Shown one piece after another: positions 7,084 to 14,497 of a DNA stretch of 36,471 nt; the stretch's first letter is position 1; each line of letters opens with the position of its first letter. The position numbers were made by a program, and so were the translations under genes. The DNA is from an uncultured Microbacteriaceae bacterium (GTDB lineage Bacteria; Actinomycetota; Actinomycetes; Actinomycetales; Microbacteriaceae), in the NCBI GenBank assembly GCA_934661165.1, contig CAKUJB010000006.1, positions 1 to 36,471 of the forward strand, given 5' to 3'. The notes under the pieces are model-generated. The model ran no database searches. It was not told the origin of the DNA and was given only the letters and a program-made list of their open reading frames with translations.

Positions 7084-8493
7084 TCAGCTCGGGTGCGTCA
7101 TCGACAGCACGTCGAGCTTCTCGTCGAGCTGCTCGAGGGTGAGCTCGCCGCGCTCGACGAAGCCGAGGTCGATGACCGCCTCGCGGATCGTGAGCCCCTT
7201 CGCGACCGAGTGCTTCGCGATCTTCGCCGCCGCCTCGTAGCCGATGAGCTTGTTGAGCGGCGTGACGATCGACGGCGACGCCTCGGCGAGGAATCGCGCA
7301 CGCTCGAGGTTCGCGGTGAGCCCGACGATGGTCTTGTCGGCGAGGACGCGGGACGAGTTCGCGAGGAGGCGGATCGACTCGAGGAGCGCGTTGCCCATGA
7401 CCGGGATCGCGACGTTGAGCTCGAAGCTGCCGCTCGCGCCGGCCCACGCGATCGTCGCGTCGTTGCCGATGACCCGGGCGGCGACCATGAGCACGGCCTC
7501 CGGGACGACGGGGTTCACCTTGCCGGGCATGATCGACGAGCCGGGCTGCAGGTCGGGGATGTGGAGCTCGCCGAGCCCCGTGTTCGGGCCCGAGCCCATC
7601 CACCGCAGGTCGTTGTTGATCTTCGTGAGGCTCACGGCGATGACGCGGAGTGCGCCCGAGGCGTCGACCAGGCCGTCGCGCGCGCCCTGCGCCTCGAAGT
7701 GGTCGAGCGCCTCCGTGATCGGCAGCCCGCTGTCGGCGGCGAGCTCCGCGATGACCTCCTGCGGGAAGCCGAGCGGGGTGTTGATCCCGGTGCCGGTCGC
7801 GGTGCCGCCGAGCGGGACCTCCGCGACACGGGGGAGGGCGGACTCGACCCGCTGGATGCCGAGCTCGATCTGCCGGGCGTACCCCGCGAATTCCTGCCCG
7901 AGGGTGACGGGGGTCGCGTCCATGAGGTGGGTGCGGCCGGACTTGACGGCGTGCTTCCAGAGCGTCGCCTTCTCGCGGAGGGCGGCGGCGAGGTGCTCGA
8001 GGGCCGGGATGAGGTCGTGGAGGAGCGCGCCCGTCGCGGCGAGGTGGACCGAGGTGGGGAAGACGTCGTTCGACGACTGCGAGGCGTTGACGTGGTCGTT
8101 CGGGTGGACGGGGCCGCCGAGCGCGTCGCTCGCAAGACGCGCGAGGACCTCGTTCATGTTCATGTTCGACGAGGTGCCGGAACCGGTCTGATAGACGTCG
8201 ATCGGGAACTGGTCGTGATGGCGACCGCCGATGATCTGCTGCGCGGCGCCGACGATCGCGCCCGCGACATCCTCGGGGATGATGCCGCGTCGGCCGTTGA
8301 CGATCGCCGCGGCGCGCTTGATCCGCGCGAGGGCGACGAGTTGTGCGGGCTCGAGGCCCGTGCCGGAGATCGGGAAGTTCTCGACCGCGCGCTGGGTCTG
8401 CGCCGCGTAGAGGGCGGCGGCCGGGACGAGGACCTCGCCCATCGTGTCGTGCTCGACGCGGTACTCGACGCCGTCGATGATCTGGGTGCTCAC
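7084..8493 (-). CDS. fumC: Fumarate hydratase class II
   Basis: This 469-residue TCA-cycle enzyme interconverts fumarate and malate and acts as a cytosolic homotetramer. It has the fumarase/aspartase signature GSSIMPGKVNP (about residues 318-328), the TGSGTSSNMNMNEV and HPNDHVNASQSSND active-site segments, and SGRTHLMDATPV. The frame runs open upstream, but the GTG at 8493 (STQIIDGVEYRVE) is right for the family and has GGAAGG about 10 nt before it. It is the last gene of a minus-strand unit xseB-carbonic anhydrase-fumC, 53 bp after the anhydrase stop. Confidence 0.95.
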   Translation of the reverse strand: MSTQIIDGVEYRVEHDTMGEVLVPAAALYAAQTQRAVENFPISGTGLEPAQLVALARIKRAAAIVNGRRGIIPEDVAGAIVGAAQQIIGGRHHDQFPIDVYQTGSGTSSNMNMNEVLARLASDALGGPVHPNDHVNASQSSNDVFPTSVHLAATGALLHDLIPALEHLAAALREKATLWKHAVKSGRTHLMDATPVTLGQEFAGYARQIELGIQRVESALPRVAEVPLGGTATGTGINTPLGFPQEVIAELAADSGLPITEALDHFEAQGARDGLVDASGALRVIAVSLTKINNDLRWMGSGPNTGLGELHIPDLQPGSSIMPGKVNPVVPEAVLMVAARVIGNDATIAWAGASGSFELNVAIPVMGNALLESIRLLANSSRVLADKTIVGLTANLERARFLAEASPSIVTPLNKLIGYEAAAKIAKHSVAKGLTIREAVIDLGFVERGELTLEQLDEKLDVLSMTHPS

Positions 8494-8546
8494 GCTGCTG
8501 GGACCTTCCGTGCTCAGTTGCCGGCGCCCGCCGGGGACGGCGCCGC

Positions 8547-9176
8547 TCAGACCCGGCCGACGACGGCGTCGGGCTCGACGCGCCCTGCCGCCAGGCGATA
8601 GTTCGCCCCGACCACAGCCAGCGTACCGGCCTCGACTGCCTCGCTGATCACGCGGGACTCGCGCACGAGGTCGGCGATGGTGTCGCGCAGATGCTCGCGG
8701 CCGACTGCCGAGGGGTCCGCCTCGTGCAGCGGGAGCTCGGGGTGCTCGAGGTGCACGCGATGCACGGCGGGCCACACCCGCCGCACGATGCCGCCGATGT
8801 GTGACGGGAGGGGCTCGGCGTCCGGCTTCGTCGCGGCGAGCGCCGCCGCGACCGCGCCGCAGGAGTCGTGTCCGAGGACGACGATGAGCGGAATGCGGAG
8901 GATCGCGACCGCGTACTCGAGCGTCCCGAGTACCGAGTCGGAGACGACCTGCCCGGCGTTGCGGACGACGAAGAGGTCCCCGAGACCGCGGTCGAAGATG
9001 ATCTCGGCCGCGAGCCGGGAGTCGCTGCAGCCGAAGAGCGCCGCGATCGGCGCCTGCCCGTTCGCCACCGTCTCCCGATGCGCGGCGTCCTGATGGGGGT
9101 GCTGGGGCGTGCCGGCGATGAACCGCTCGTTGCCGGCGAGCATCTCCGCCCAGGCCTCGGCTGGCCGGTGCGTCAC
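8547..9176 (-). CDS. Beta-class carbonic anhydrase
   Basis: This 209-residue zinc enzyme hydrates CO2 to bicarbonate. The zinc ligands are evident in ALFGCSDSRLAAE (Cys, with the Asp-Arg dyad) and VLGHDSCGAVAAA (His and Cys); the segment DLFVVRNAGQVV is also diagnostic. The start is the GTG at 9176, which overlaps the xseB stop as GTGA, so the two are translationally coupled. Longer in-frame extensions upstream would read through xseB and encode Arg-rich low-complexity sequence, so they are rejected. Supplying bicarbonate for carboxylation next to a TCA-cycle gene is sensible, but the coupling to fumC is only positional. Confidence 0.93.
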   Translation of the reverse strand: MTHRPAEAWAEMLAGNERFIAGTPQHPHQDAAHRETVANGQAPIAALFGCSDSRLAAEIIFDRGLGDLFVVRNAGQVVSDSVLGTLEYAVAILRIPLIVVLGHDSCGAVAAALAATKPDAEPLPSHIGGIVRRVWPAVHRVHLEHPELPLHEADPSAVGREHLRDTIADLVRESRVISEAVEAGTLAVVGANYRLAAGRVEPDAVVGRV

Positions 9177-9415
9177 GAGGCATCCTCGGCCACGGCCGTC
9201 GCGCCGACGGCCGTGCGTGCCGCGTCGAGCCGCGTCTTCGCGCCCTGGAGCCACTCCTCGCATCGCGCGGCAAGCGCCTCGCCTCGCTCCCACAGCGCGA
9301 TCGACTCCTCGAGGGTGACGGCGCCCTGCTCGAGCCGCGTCACCACCTCGACGAGCGCGTCGCGCGCCTGCTCGTAGCTGAGTTCGGCGGGGTCGGTCTG
9401 CGGGGTGTCGGCCAC
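9173..9415 (-). CDS. xseB: Exodeoxyribonuclease VII small subunit
   Basis: This is an 80-residue small subunit of exonuclease VII, which with XseA degrades single-stranded DNA. The core ELSYEQARDALVEVVTRLEQG followed by LEESIALWERGEALA is the classic XseB helical hairpin. Two starts are possible: an ATG at 9424, and a GTG at 9415 (VADTPQTDP). TAGCAT sits exactly 7 nt before the GTG and overlaps the ATG itself, so by the leaderless pattern of this window the GTG is preferred. The gene is separated from xseA by ~2.7 kb because a plus-strand metal transporter operon lies between them, which is unusual: these genes are normally adjacent. Confidence 0.88.
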   Translation of the reverse strand: MADTPQTDPAELSYEQARDALVEVVTRLEQGAVTLEESIALWERGEALAARCEEWLQGAKTRLDAARTAVGATAVAEDAS

Positions 9416-9422
9416 GGCGTCC

Positions 9423-9428
9423 ATGCTA
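9423..9428 (-). promoter_or_regulatory. Leaderless -10 box of xseB
   Basis: TAGCAT on the minus strand lies 7 nt before the GTG at 9415. It overlaps the alternative ATG at 9424 and so argues against that start. Confidence 0.55.
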
Positions 9429-9483
9429 CGCGCCGCCGCAGACGCGGCCGGGGCGGGTGGCGATTGTCCGGATCGCGTGCCGC

Positions 9484-9561
9484 CGAGTGCGGGTGTTTTC
9501 GGCGAGTGGGGCCCAGATCCGAGCCACGCTCGCCGAAAACATCCACACTCGACGAGCATTC
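9484..9561. repeat. 78-nt near-perfect palindrome upstream of the metal transporter operon
   Basis: The left arm at 9484-9508 and the right arm at 9537-9561 are 25 nt each and match at 22 of 25 positions as inverted repeats, with a 28-nt centre. Both arms contain TGTTTTCGGCGAG (or its complement CTCGCCGAAAACA). It lies in the 191-bp gap between xseB and the binding-protein gene, 45 bp before the latter. It is too long for a simple operator and has no T-tract. It could be a REP-like element, a mobile-repeat remnant or a pair of distant operator half-sites. Confidence 0.75.
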
Positions 9562-9577
9562 GGGTGCGAGTTGCAGT

Positions 9578-9593
9578 TTTCGGTCCACCGAAA
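9578..9593. promoter_or_regulatory. Operator-like palindrome at the metal transporter promoter
   Basis: TTTCGGTCCACCGAAA is a perfect 6-bp inverted repeat with a 4-nt centre, AT-rich for this genome. It ends 1 nt before the -10 box TATCCT (9595-9600), i.e. in the -35 region. A repressor bound here would block transcription, as metal-sensing DtxR/MntR-type regulators do at similar operons. The regulator is not in the window. The half-site TTTTCGG is also repeated in the large palindrome upstream. Confidence 0.6.
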
Positions 9594-9594
9594 T

Positions 9595-9600
9595 TATCCT
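9595..9600 (+). promoter_or_regulatory. Leaderless -10 box of the metal transporter operon
   Basis: TATCCT lies 6 nt before the ATG at 9607, immediately downstream of the operator-like palindrome. Confidence 0.6.
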
Positions 9601-9606
9601 CGGACG

Positions 9607-10557
9607 ATGAGGAGTAGTCCGATCCGCGCCCGACGATGGGCCGTGCTCGGCGCCGCCCTCGCCGCGCTGCTCCTCGTCGCGGGCTGCGCGGCGGCGGCGC
9701 CTGCGGACGTCGAGTCCGCGCCGCCCGACGACGATCGCCCCGTCGTCCTCACGACCTTCACCGTCCTCGCCGACATCGCGCGCAACGTCGCCGGCGAGCA
9801 CCTCCGCGTCGAGTCGCTCACGAAGGTCGGCGCGGAGATCCACGGCTACGAGCCGACGCCGGGCGACCTCGTCCGCGCGGCCGACGCCGATCTCATCCTC
9901 GACAACGGGCTGGGCCTCGAGGCGTGGTTCGCGCAGTTCGTCGCGGGGCTCGACGTGCCGCACGTCGTCGTCTCCGCGGGCATCGACCCGATCGCCATCG
10001 CGCACGGCGACGCCGCGGGCGCGCCGAACCCGCACGCGTGGATGAGCCCGATGAATGCGCGGACCTACGTCGACAACATGATCGCCGCCTTCAGCGAGCT
10101 CGCCCCGGCGCACGCCGCCGACTTCGCGGCGAACGGCGCCGCCTACCAGGCGTCGCTCCAGCAGGTGCAGGACGAGCTCCTCGCGGCGCTCGGCGAGCTG
10201 TCGGCCGGGCATCGCGCGCTCGTGACGTGCGAGGGCGCATTCTCCTATCTCGCCCGGGATGCGGGCCTCACCGAGCAGTACATCTGGGCGGTCAACGCCG
10301 AGCAGCAGGCGACCCCGCGGCAGATCGCGGCGGTCATCGACTTCGTCCGGGCGCACGAGGTCCCCGCCGTGTTCTGCGAGTCGACCGTCTCCGACCGGCC
10401 GATGCGGCAGGTCGTCGACTCGACGGACGCCGTCTACGGCGGGGTGCTCTACGTCGACTCGCTCTCCGAGTCCGATGGCCCGGTGCCGACGTACCTCGAC
10501 CTCATCCGGCACGACGCCGCGACGATCATCGCGGGGCTGACGGGGAGCGCGCCATGA
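9607..10557 (+). CDS. Metal ABC transporter substrate-binding lipoprotein (probably Mn)
   Basis: This 316-residue cluster-A-I binding protein captures divalent metal outside the membrane. An Arg-rich start and hydrophobic helix end in a lipobox, LLVAGC (Cys about residue 24). Metal-site segments are EIHGYEPTPGDL (His), NPHAWMSP (His), VTCEGAFSYLARDAGL (Glu) and CESTVSDRPM. The Glu at the third ligand position and the absence of a His-rich loop match PsaA/MntC/SitA-type Mn/Fe proteins rather than ZnuA. The frame is open from 9457, but that would put the palindromes inside the gene; the ATG at 9607 has a -10 box 6 nt before it. Its stop overlaps the next start as ATGA. Confidence 0.88.
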   Translation: MRSSPIRARRWAVLGAALAALLLVAGCAAAAPADVESAPPDDDRPVVLTTFTVLADIARNVAGEHLRVESLTKVGAEIHGYEPTPGDLVRAADADLILDNGLGLEAWFAQFVAGLDVPHVVVSAGIDPIAIAHGDAAGAPNPHAWMSPMNARTYVDNMIAAFSELAPAHAADFAANGAAYQASLQQVQDELLAALGELSAGHRALVTCEGAFSYLARDAGLTEQYIWAVNAEQQATPRQIAAVIDFVRAHEVPAVFCESTVSDRPMRQVVDSTDAVYGGVLYVDSLSESDGPVPTYLDLIRHDAATIIAGLTGSAP

Positions 10558-11300
10558 CCGCCGCGTCCGACCCCGCGATCCGGGTCCGCGACGTCGTCGT
10601 CCGCTACGGCGAGGTGACGGCGCTCGACGGCGTCGACCTCGACGTCGCCGCGGGCCGCGTCACGGCGCTCATCGGCATGAACGGCTCCGGCAAGTCGACG
10701 CTCTTCGGTACGATCATGGGCTCGGTCCACCCCGAGCGCGGCGAGGTCCGCCTCGCCGGCCTCGACCCGACCACCGCCCGCCGTGAAGGGCTCGTCGGCT
10801 ACGTCCCGCAGCACGAGGCGGTCGACTGGTCGTTCCCGGTCTCGGTCCGCGAGGTCGTCATGATGGGCCGCTACGGTCGGCAGGGACTCACCCGCCGCAC
10901 CCGGCCCGCCGATCGGGCCGCCGTCGAGGAGGCGCTCGAGCGGGTCGAGCTCACCGTGCTCGCCGACCGGCAGATCGGGCGACTGTCGGGCGGGCAGCGC
11001 CGCCGCGCATTCGTCGCCCGCGGCATCGCGCAGGACGCGCGGATCCTGCTGCTCGACGAGCCGTTCGCGGGCGTCGACAAGCGCTCCGAGGCGACGATCG
11101 TCCGGCTGCTGCGCGAGCTCGCCGCCGACGGCCGCACCGTCCTCGTCTCGACGCACGACCTCCACGCCGTGCCCGAGCTCGCCGACGACGCGGTCCTGCT
11201 GCTGCGCCGCGTGCTCCACCACGGCCCCGTCGCCGAGGCCCTCACGCCCGAGCGGCTCGGCCCCGCGTTCGGCATCGACCTGACGGGCGGCGAGCGATGA
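10554..11300 (+). CDS. Metal ABC transporter ATP-binding protein
   Basis: This 248-residue ATPase powers metal import on the cytoplasmic side of the membrane. Walker A GMNGSGKST lies near residues 43-51, the Q-loop at YVPQHEAVDW, the signature LSGGQRRRAFVARGIAQ, Walker B ILLLDEPFAGVD, and the switch His in STHDLH. The PQHEAVDWSFPVSV stretch is typical of Mn/Zn-type (MntB/SitB) ATPases. It overlaps both neighbours by 4 bp (ATGA at 10554-10557 and 11297-11300), so the three genes form one tightly coupled operon. The exact metal cannot be read from this subunit. Confidence 0.92.
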   Translation: MTAASDPAIRVRDVVVRYGEVTALDGVDLDVAAGRVTALIGMNGSGKSTLFGTIMGSVHPERGEVRLAGLDPTTARREGLVGYVPQHEAVDWSFPVSVREVVMMGRYGRQGLTRRTRPADRAAVEEALERVELTVLADRQIGRLSGGQRRRAFVARGIAQDARILLLDEPFAGVDKRSEATIVRLLRELAADGRTVLVSTHDLHAVPELADDAVLLLRRVLHHGPVAEALTPERLGPAFGIDLTGGER

Positions 11301-12163
11301 CGATCCTCGACCTCCTCCTCGAGCCGCTGCAGTACGACTTCATCGTGCGGGCGCTCGTCGCGACGAGCATCGCCGCCGTCGTGTGCGCGCTGCTGTCGTG
11401 CTGGCTCGTCCTCATCGGCTGGTCGCTCATGGGCGATGCCGTCTCGCACGCCGTCCTCCCCGGCGTCGTCCTCGCCTACGTCCTCGGCGCGCCGTTCGCG
11501 ATCGGCGCGCTCGTGTTCGGCTTCCTCGCCGTCGGCCTCATCGGCGTCGTCCGCGGCACGGGCCGGATCAAGGAGGACGCGGCCATCGGCATCGTCTTCA
11601 CGACCCTCTTCGCCCTCGGCCTCGTCCTCATCTCCGTCACGCCGAGCCAGACCGATCTCGCGCACATCGTCTTCGGCAACATACTCGGGGTCTCCGGCGG
11701 CGAGCTCGCCCAGATCGCGATCCTCGCGGCGGTCGCATTCCTCGTCCTGCTGCTCAAGCGCCGGGACCTCACCCTCTACGCCTTCGACCGCAGCCACGCG
11801 CACGCGATCGGCCTGAGCCCGCGCGTGCTCGGCGCGCTGCTGCTCGGCCTCATCGCGCTGACGACGGTCGTCGCGCTCCAGGTCGTCGGCGTCATCCTCG
11901 TCGTCGCGATGCTCATCATCCCCGGCGCCACCGCTCGGCTCCTCACCGATCGATTCGGACGAATGCTCGTGCTCGCGCCCGTCATCGCCGCCCTGAGCTC
12001 GGTGCTCGGCATCTACCTGAGCTACTGGCTCGACGCCGCCTCGGGGGCGCTCGTCGTGCTCGTGCAGGGCGTGGTCTTCGCCCTCGCTTTCGTGCTCGGG
12101 CCGCGGGGCGGGCTGCTCAGTCGACGGTCGTCGGCACGCCGCCGTCGGCGAGTCGCAGCGTGA
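11297..12163 (+). CDS. Metal ABC transporter permease (ABC-3 family)
   Basis: This is a 288-residue integral membrane protein with about eight helices. It carries the ABC-3 family landmarks YDFIVRALVATSIAAVVCALLS near the N-terminus, GDAVSHAVLPGVVLAY, a central glycine-rich RIKEDAAIGIVFT and a C-terminal GVILVVAMLIIPGATARLL. The C-terminal tail is very basic (SRRSSARRRRR). The ATG at 11297 overlaps the ATPase stop. The 3' end overlaps the convergent xseA 3' end by 47 bp, so the last ~15 codons are shared antisense with xseA. This suggests that the cassette was fitted closely against xseA. Confidence 0.9.
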   Translation: MTILDLLLEPLQYDFIVRALVATSIAAVVCALLSCWLVLIGWSLMGDAVSHAVLPGVVLAYVLGAPFAIGALVFGFLAVGLIGVVRGTGRIKEDAAIGIVFTTLFALGLVLISVTPSQTDLAHIVFGNILGVSGGELAQIAILAAVAFLVLLLKRRDLTLYAFDRSHAHAIGLSPRVLGALLLGLIALTTVVALQVVGVILVVAMLIIPGATARLLTDRFGRMLVLAPVIAALSSVLGIYLSYWLDAASGALVVLVQGVVFALAFVLGPRGGLLSRRSSARRRRRVAA

Positions 12164-13331
12164 GCCGCGTGCCGGACGGCGCCTCCGCGACGCCGCGGAG
12201 CGCCCGGCCGTCGGGCATCAGCGCGATCGCGTAGCCGCGCTCGAGCGTCGCGAGCGGGGAGAGGGCGCGCAGCCGTCCGGTGAGCGCGCCGAGCGCGGAC
12301 TCCGCCTGCTCGATCCGGCGGTCGAGGAGTTCGGCGCCGCGAGTGACCCAGCGGAAGATCTCCTCGGTGCGGGTGTCGACGATCCAGCCCCCGTCGGCGA
12401 GCACCGGGCGGGAGCGCAGCTGCCCGATCCGGTCGATCTCCGTGGCGATGAGGCCTGTGACGCGCTGGCGCATCCGCGCCCGCGCGTCGGCGACGCGGCC
12501 GAGCTCGTCGGCGACGTCCGGGACGACGCGCTTCGCGGCGTCCGTCGGGGTGCTCGCCCTGAGGTCGGCGACGTCGTCGAGGATCGGGTGGTCGTTCTCG
12601 TGCCCGATCGCCGAGACGATCGGCGTCGACGCCGCCGCGACCGCGCGGACGAGCGCTTCGTCGCTGAAGGGGAGCAGGTGGAGGAAGTCGCCGCCGCCGC
12701 GGGCGACGATGATGACGTCGACCTGGGGGTCCGCGTCGAGGGCGAGGATCGCCGCGGTCACCTCGGCGGCCGCCCGCTCGCCCTGCACGAGTGCGTGGCG
12801 GATCTCGAAGCGGACACCGGGCCACCGGAGCTGCGCATTCCTGATGACGTCCTTCTCCGCGTCGGAGTCGCGGCCCGTCACGAGCCCGATGCGATTCGGG
12901 AGGAAGGGGAGCGGGCGCTTGCGCGCGGGCTCGAAGAGGCCCTCGGCGGCGAGCTGCTTGCGGAGGCGCTCGAGGCGCTCGAAGAGGTCGCCGAGGCCGA
13001 CGTGGCGGATCTCGCGGACGTTGAGGCTGAGGTCGCCGCGGTTCACCCAGAAGTCGACCTTCGCACGCAGCAGCACGCGGTCGCCCTGCTTGAACTCCTT
13101 CGCCGCGTCCGGCTGCGAGCGCGCCCACACCGTGAAGGAGAGCGCCGCCTCGGCCTCGAGATCCTTCACCTTCGCGAAGACCCCGGAGGCGCGCACCGAC
13201 CACTGCGTGATCTCGCCCTCGACCCAGACCTCGCCGAGCCGATCGATCTGGGCTTTGATGCCCCCCGACACCTTCGCGACGGAGAACGGGGTCTCGGGGG
13301 AGGAGCCGTTCGGCAGGGCGCCCGAAGTCAT
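12117..13331 (-). CDS. xseA: Exodeoxyribonuclease VII large subunit
   Basis: This 404-residue catalytic subunit of exonuclease VII has an N-terminal OB-fold (about residues 10-105: FSVAKVSGGIKAQIDRLGEVWVEGE in two parts, then FTVWARSQPD). The catalytic domain contains IGLVTGRDSDAEKDVI, RGGGDFLHLLPFSDEALVRA and GHENDHPILDDVADLRASTPT. The coiled C-terminal part is shorter than in E. coli XseA, as in other actinobacteria. ATG at 13331 is chosen because TAGCCT lies 6 nt upstream; a GTG two codons earlier touches that box. It is divergent from ispH with only 42 bp between starts. Its partner xseB is on the same strand beyond the inserted metal-transporter operon. Confidence 0.93.
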   Translation of the reverse strand: MTSGALPNGSSPETPFSVAKVSGGIKAQIDRLGEVWVEGEITQWSVRASGVFAKVKDLEAEAALSFTVWARSQPDAAKEFKQGDRVLLRAKVDFWVNRGDLSLNVREIRHVGLGDLFERLERLRKQLAAEGLFEPARKRPLPFLPNRIGLVTGRDSDAEKDVIRNAQLRWPGVRFEIRHALVQGERAAAEVTAAILALDADPQVDVIIVARGGGDFLHLLPFSDEALVRAVAAASTPIVSAIGHENDHPILDDVADLRASTPTDAAKRVVPDVADELGRVADARARMRQRVTGLIATEIDRIGQLRSRPVLADGGWIVDTRTEEIFRWVTRGAELLDRRIEQAESALGALTGRLRALSPLATLERGYAIALMPDGRALRGVAEAPSGTRLTLRLADGGVPTTVD

Positions 13332-13337
13332 GCCCAC

Positions 13338-13343
13338 AGGCTA
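13338..13343 (-). promoter_or_regulatory. Leaderless -10 box of xseA
   Basis: TAGCCT on the minus strand lies 6 nt before the ATG at 13331. With the ispH box at 13362-13367 it forms a very compact divergent promoter pair within 42 bp. Confidence 0.6.
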
Positions 13344-13361
13344 TGCCAGGCCGTTGACGCC

Positions 13362-13367
13362 TAGCAT
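13362..13367 (+). promoter_or_regulatory. Leaderless -10 box of ispH
   Basis: TAGCAT lies 6 nt before the GTG at 13374. Confidence 0.6.
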
Positions 13368-13373
13368 GGGGGC

Positions 13374-14468
13374 GTGATCAGCAACGGGAAGTCGACGACG
13401 TTCGCGCCGCCGCCGGTCCCGCCGGTCCGGGCCGCCCTGGAGGATCGTCCCGTGCTCGTCGACGGCGTCGCGGCGCCGAAGCGGGTGCTCCTCGCCGCCC
13501 CGCGCGGCTACTGCGCGGGCGTCGACCGCGCCGTCATCGCCGTCGAGAAGGCGCTCGACCACTACGGCGCCCCCATCTACGTCCGCAAGCAGATCGTCCA
13601 CAACATCCACGTCGTGCGGACCCTCGAGCGCGCCGGCGCGATCTTCGTCGACGACGTCGACGAGGTGCCCGAGGGCGCCCGCGTCGTCTTCTCCGCGCAC
13701 GGCGTGAGCCCCGCCGTCCACACCGCGGCCGCCGGGCGCGGCCTCGACACGATCGACGCGACCTGCCCGCTCGTCACGAAGGTCCACCGCGAGGCCGTCC
13801 GCTTCGCGAAGCAGGACTACCAGATCCTCCTCATCGGCCACGCCGGCCATGAGGAGGTCGAGGGCACGATGGGCCACGCGCCCGAGCGCACGATCCTTGT
13901 CAACGACCCCGACGAGGCCGACACGGTCGAGGTCCGCGATCCCGAGAAGCTCATCTGGCTCTCGCAGACGACGCTCTCGGTCGACGAGACGATGGAGACC
14001 GTGCGTCGCCTGCGCGCGCGCTTCCCCCACCTCGAGGACCCGCCGAGCGACGACATCTGCTACGCGACGCAGAACCGCCAGGTCGCGATCAAGAAGGTCG
14101 CGCTGGGCGCCGAGCTCGTCATCGTCGTCGGCAGCCGGAACTCGTCGAACACGATGCGCCTCGTCGACGTCGCCCTCGAGCACGGCGCCGCCGCCGCGCA
14201 CCGCGTCGACTACGCCCACGAGATCGAGCAGTCCTGGCTCGACGGCGTCACCTCGGTCGGCGTCACCTCCGGTGCGAGCGTCCCCGAGGTCCTCGTCCGC
14301 GAGGTGCTCGAGGCCCTCGCCGAGGCGGGCTACCGCGACGTCGAGGAGGTCGTCACGGCCGAGGAGGACCTCGTCTTCTCGCTGCCGAAGGAGCTCCGCG
14401 TCGACGCGAACGGCAACCGCGACGCGCGCGCCCTCGGCGGCCACACCCGGACCGCGGCGCGCGGCTGA
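13374..14468 (+). CDS. ispH: 4-hydroxy-3-methylbut-2-enyl diphosphate reductase
   Basis: This is the last enzyme of the MEP isoprenoid pathway; it reduces HMBPP to IPP and DMAPP using a [4Fe-4S] cluster. The 364 residues include a ~35-residue N-terminal extension. The three cluster cysteines are in PRGYCAGVDRAV (about 43-54), IDATCPLVTKVH and DDICYATQNRQ. Substrate-binding histidines lie in VHNIHVV, FSAHGVSP and GHAGHEEVEGTMGH, and SRNSSNTMRL follows. The start is GTG with a -10 box 6 nt upstream. It supplies the isoprenoid precursors that uppS, 11 kb away in the same window, uses. Confidence 0.95.
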   Translation: MISNGKSTTFAPPPVPPVRAALEDRPVLVDGVAAPKRVLLAAPRGYCAGVDRAVIAVEKALDHYGAPIYVRKQIVHNIHVVRTLERAGAIFVDDVDEVPEGARVVFSAHGVSPAVHTAAAGRGLDTIDATCPLVTKVHREAVRFAKQDYQILLIGHAGHEEVEGTMGHAPERTILVNDPDEADTVEVRDPEKLIWLSQTTLSVDETMETVRRLRARFPHLEDPPSDDICYATQNRQVAIKKVALGAELVIVVGSRNSSNTMRLVDVALEHGAAAAHRVDYAHEIEQSWLDGVTSVGVTSGASVPEVLVREVLEALAEAGYRDVEEVVTAEEDLVFSLPKELRVDANGNRDARALGGHTRTAARG

Positions 14469-14497
14469 GCCCCGATGCGGTCCGCGGCGGTGTCCCG

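Noticed and set aside
9457..9606. Upstream extension of the metal-binding lipoprotein
   Set aside because: It would bury the signal peptide about 50 residues inside the protein and place both palindromes and the promoter in coding sequence.
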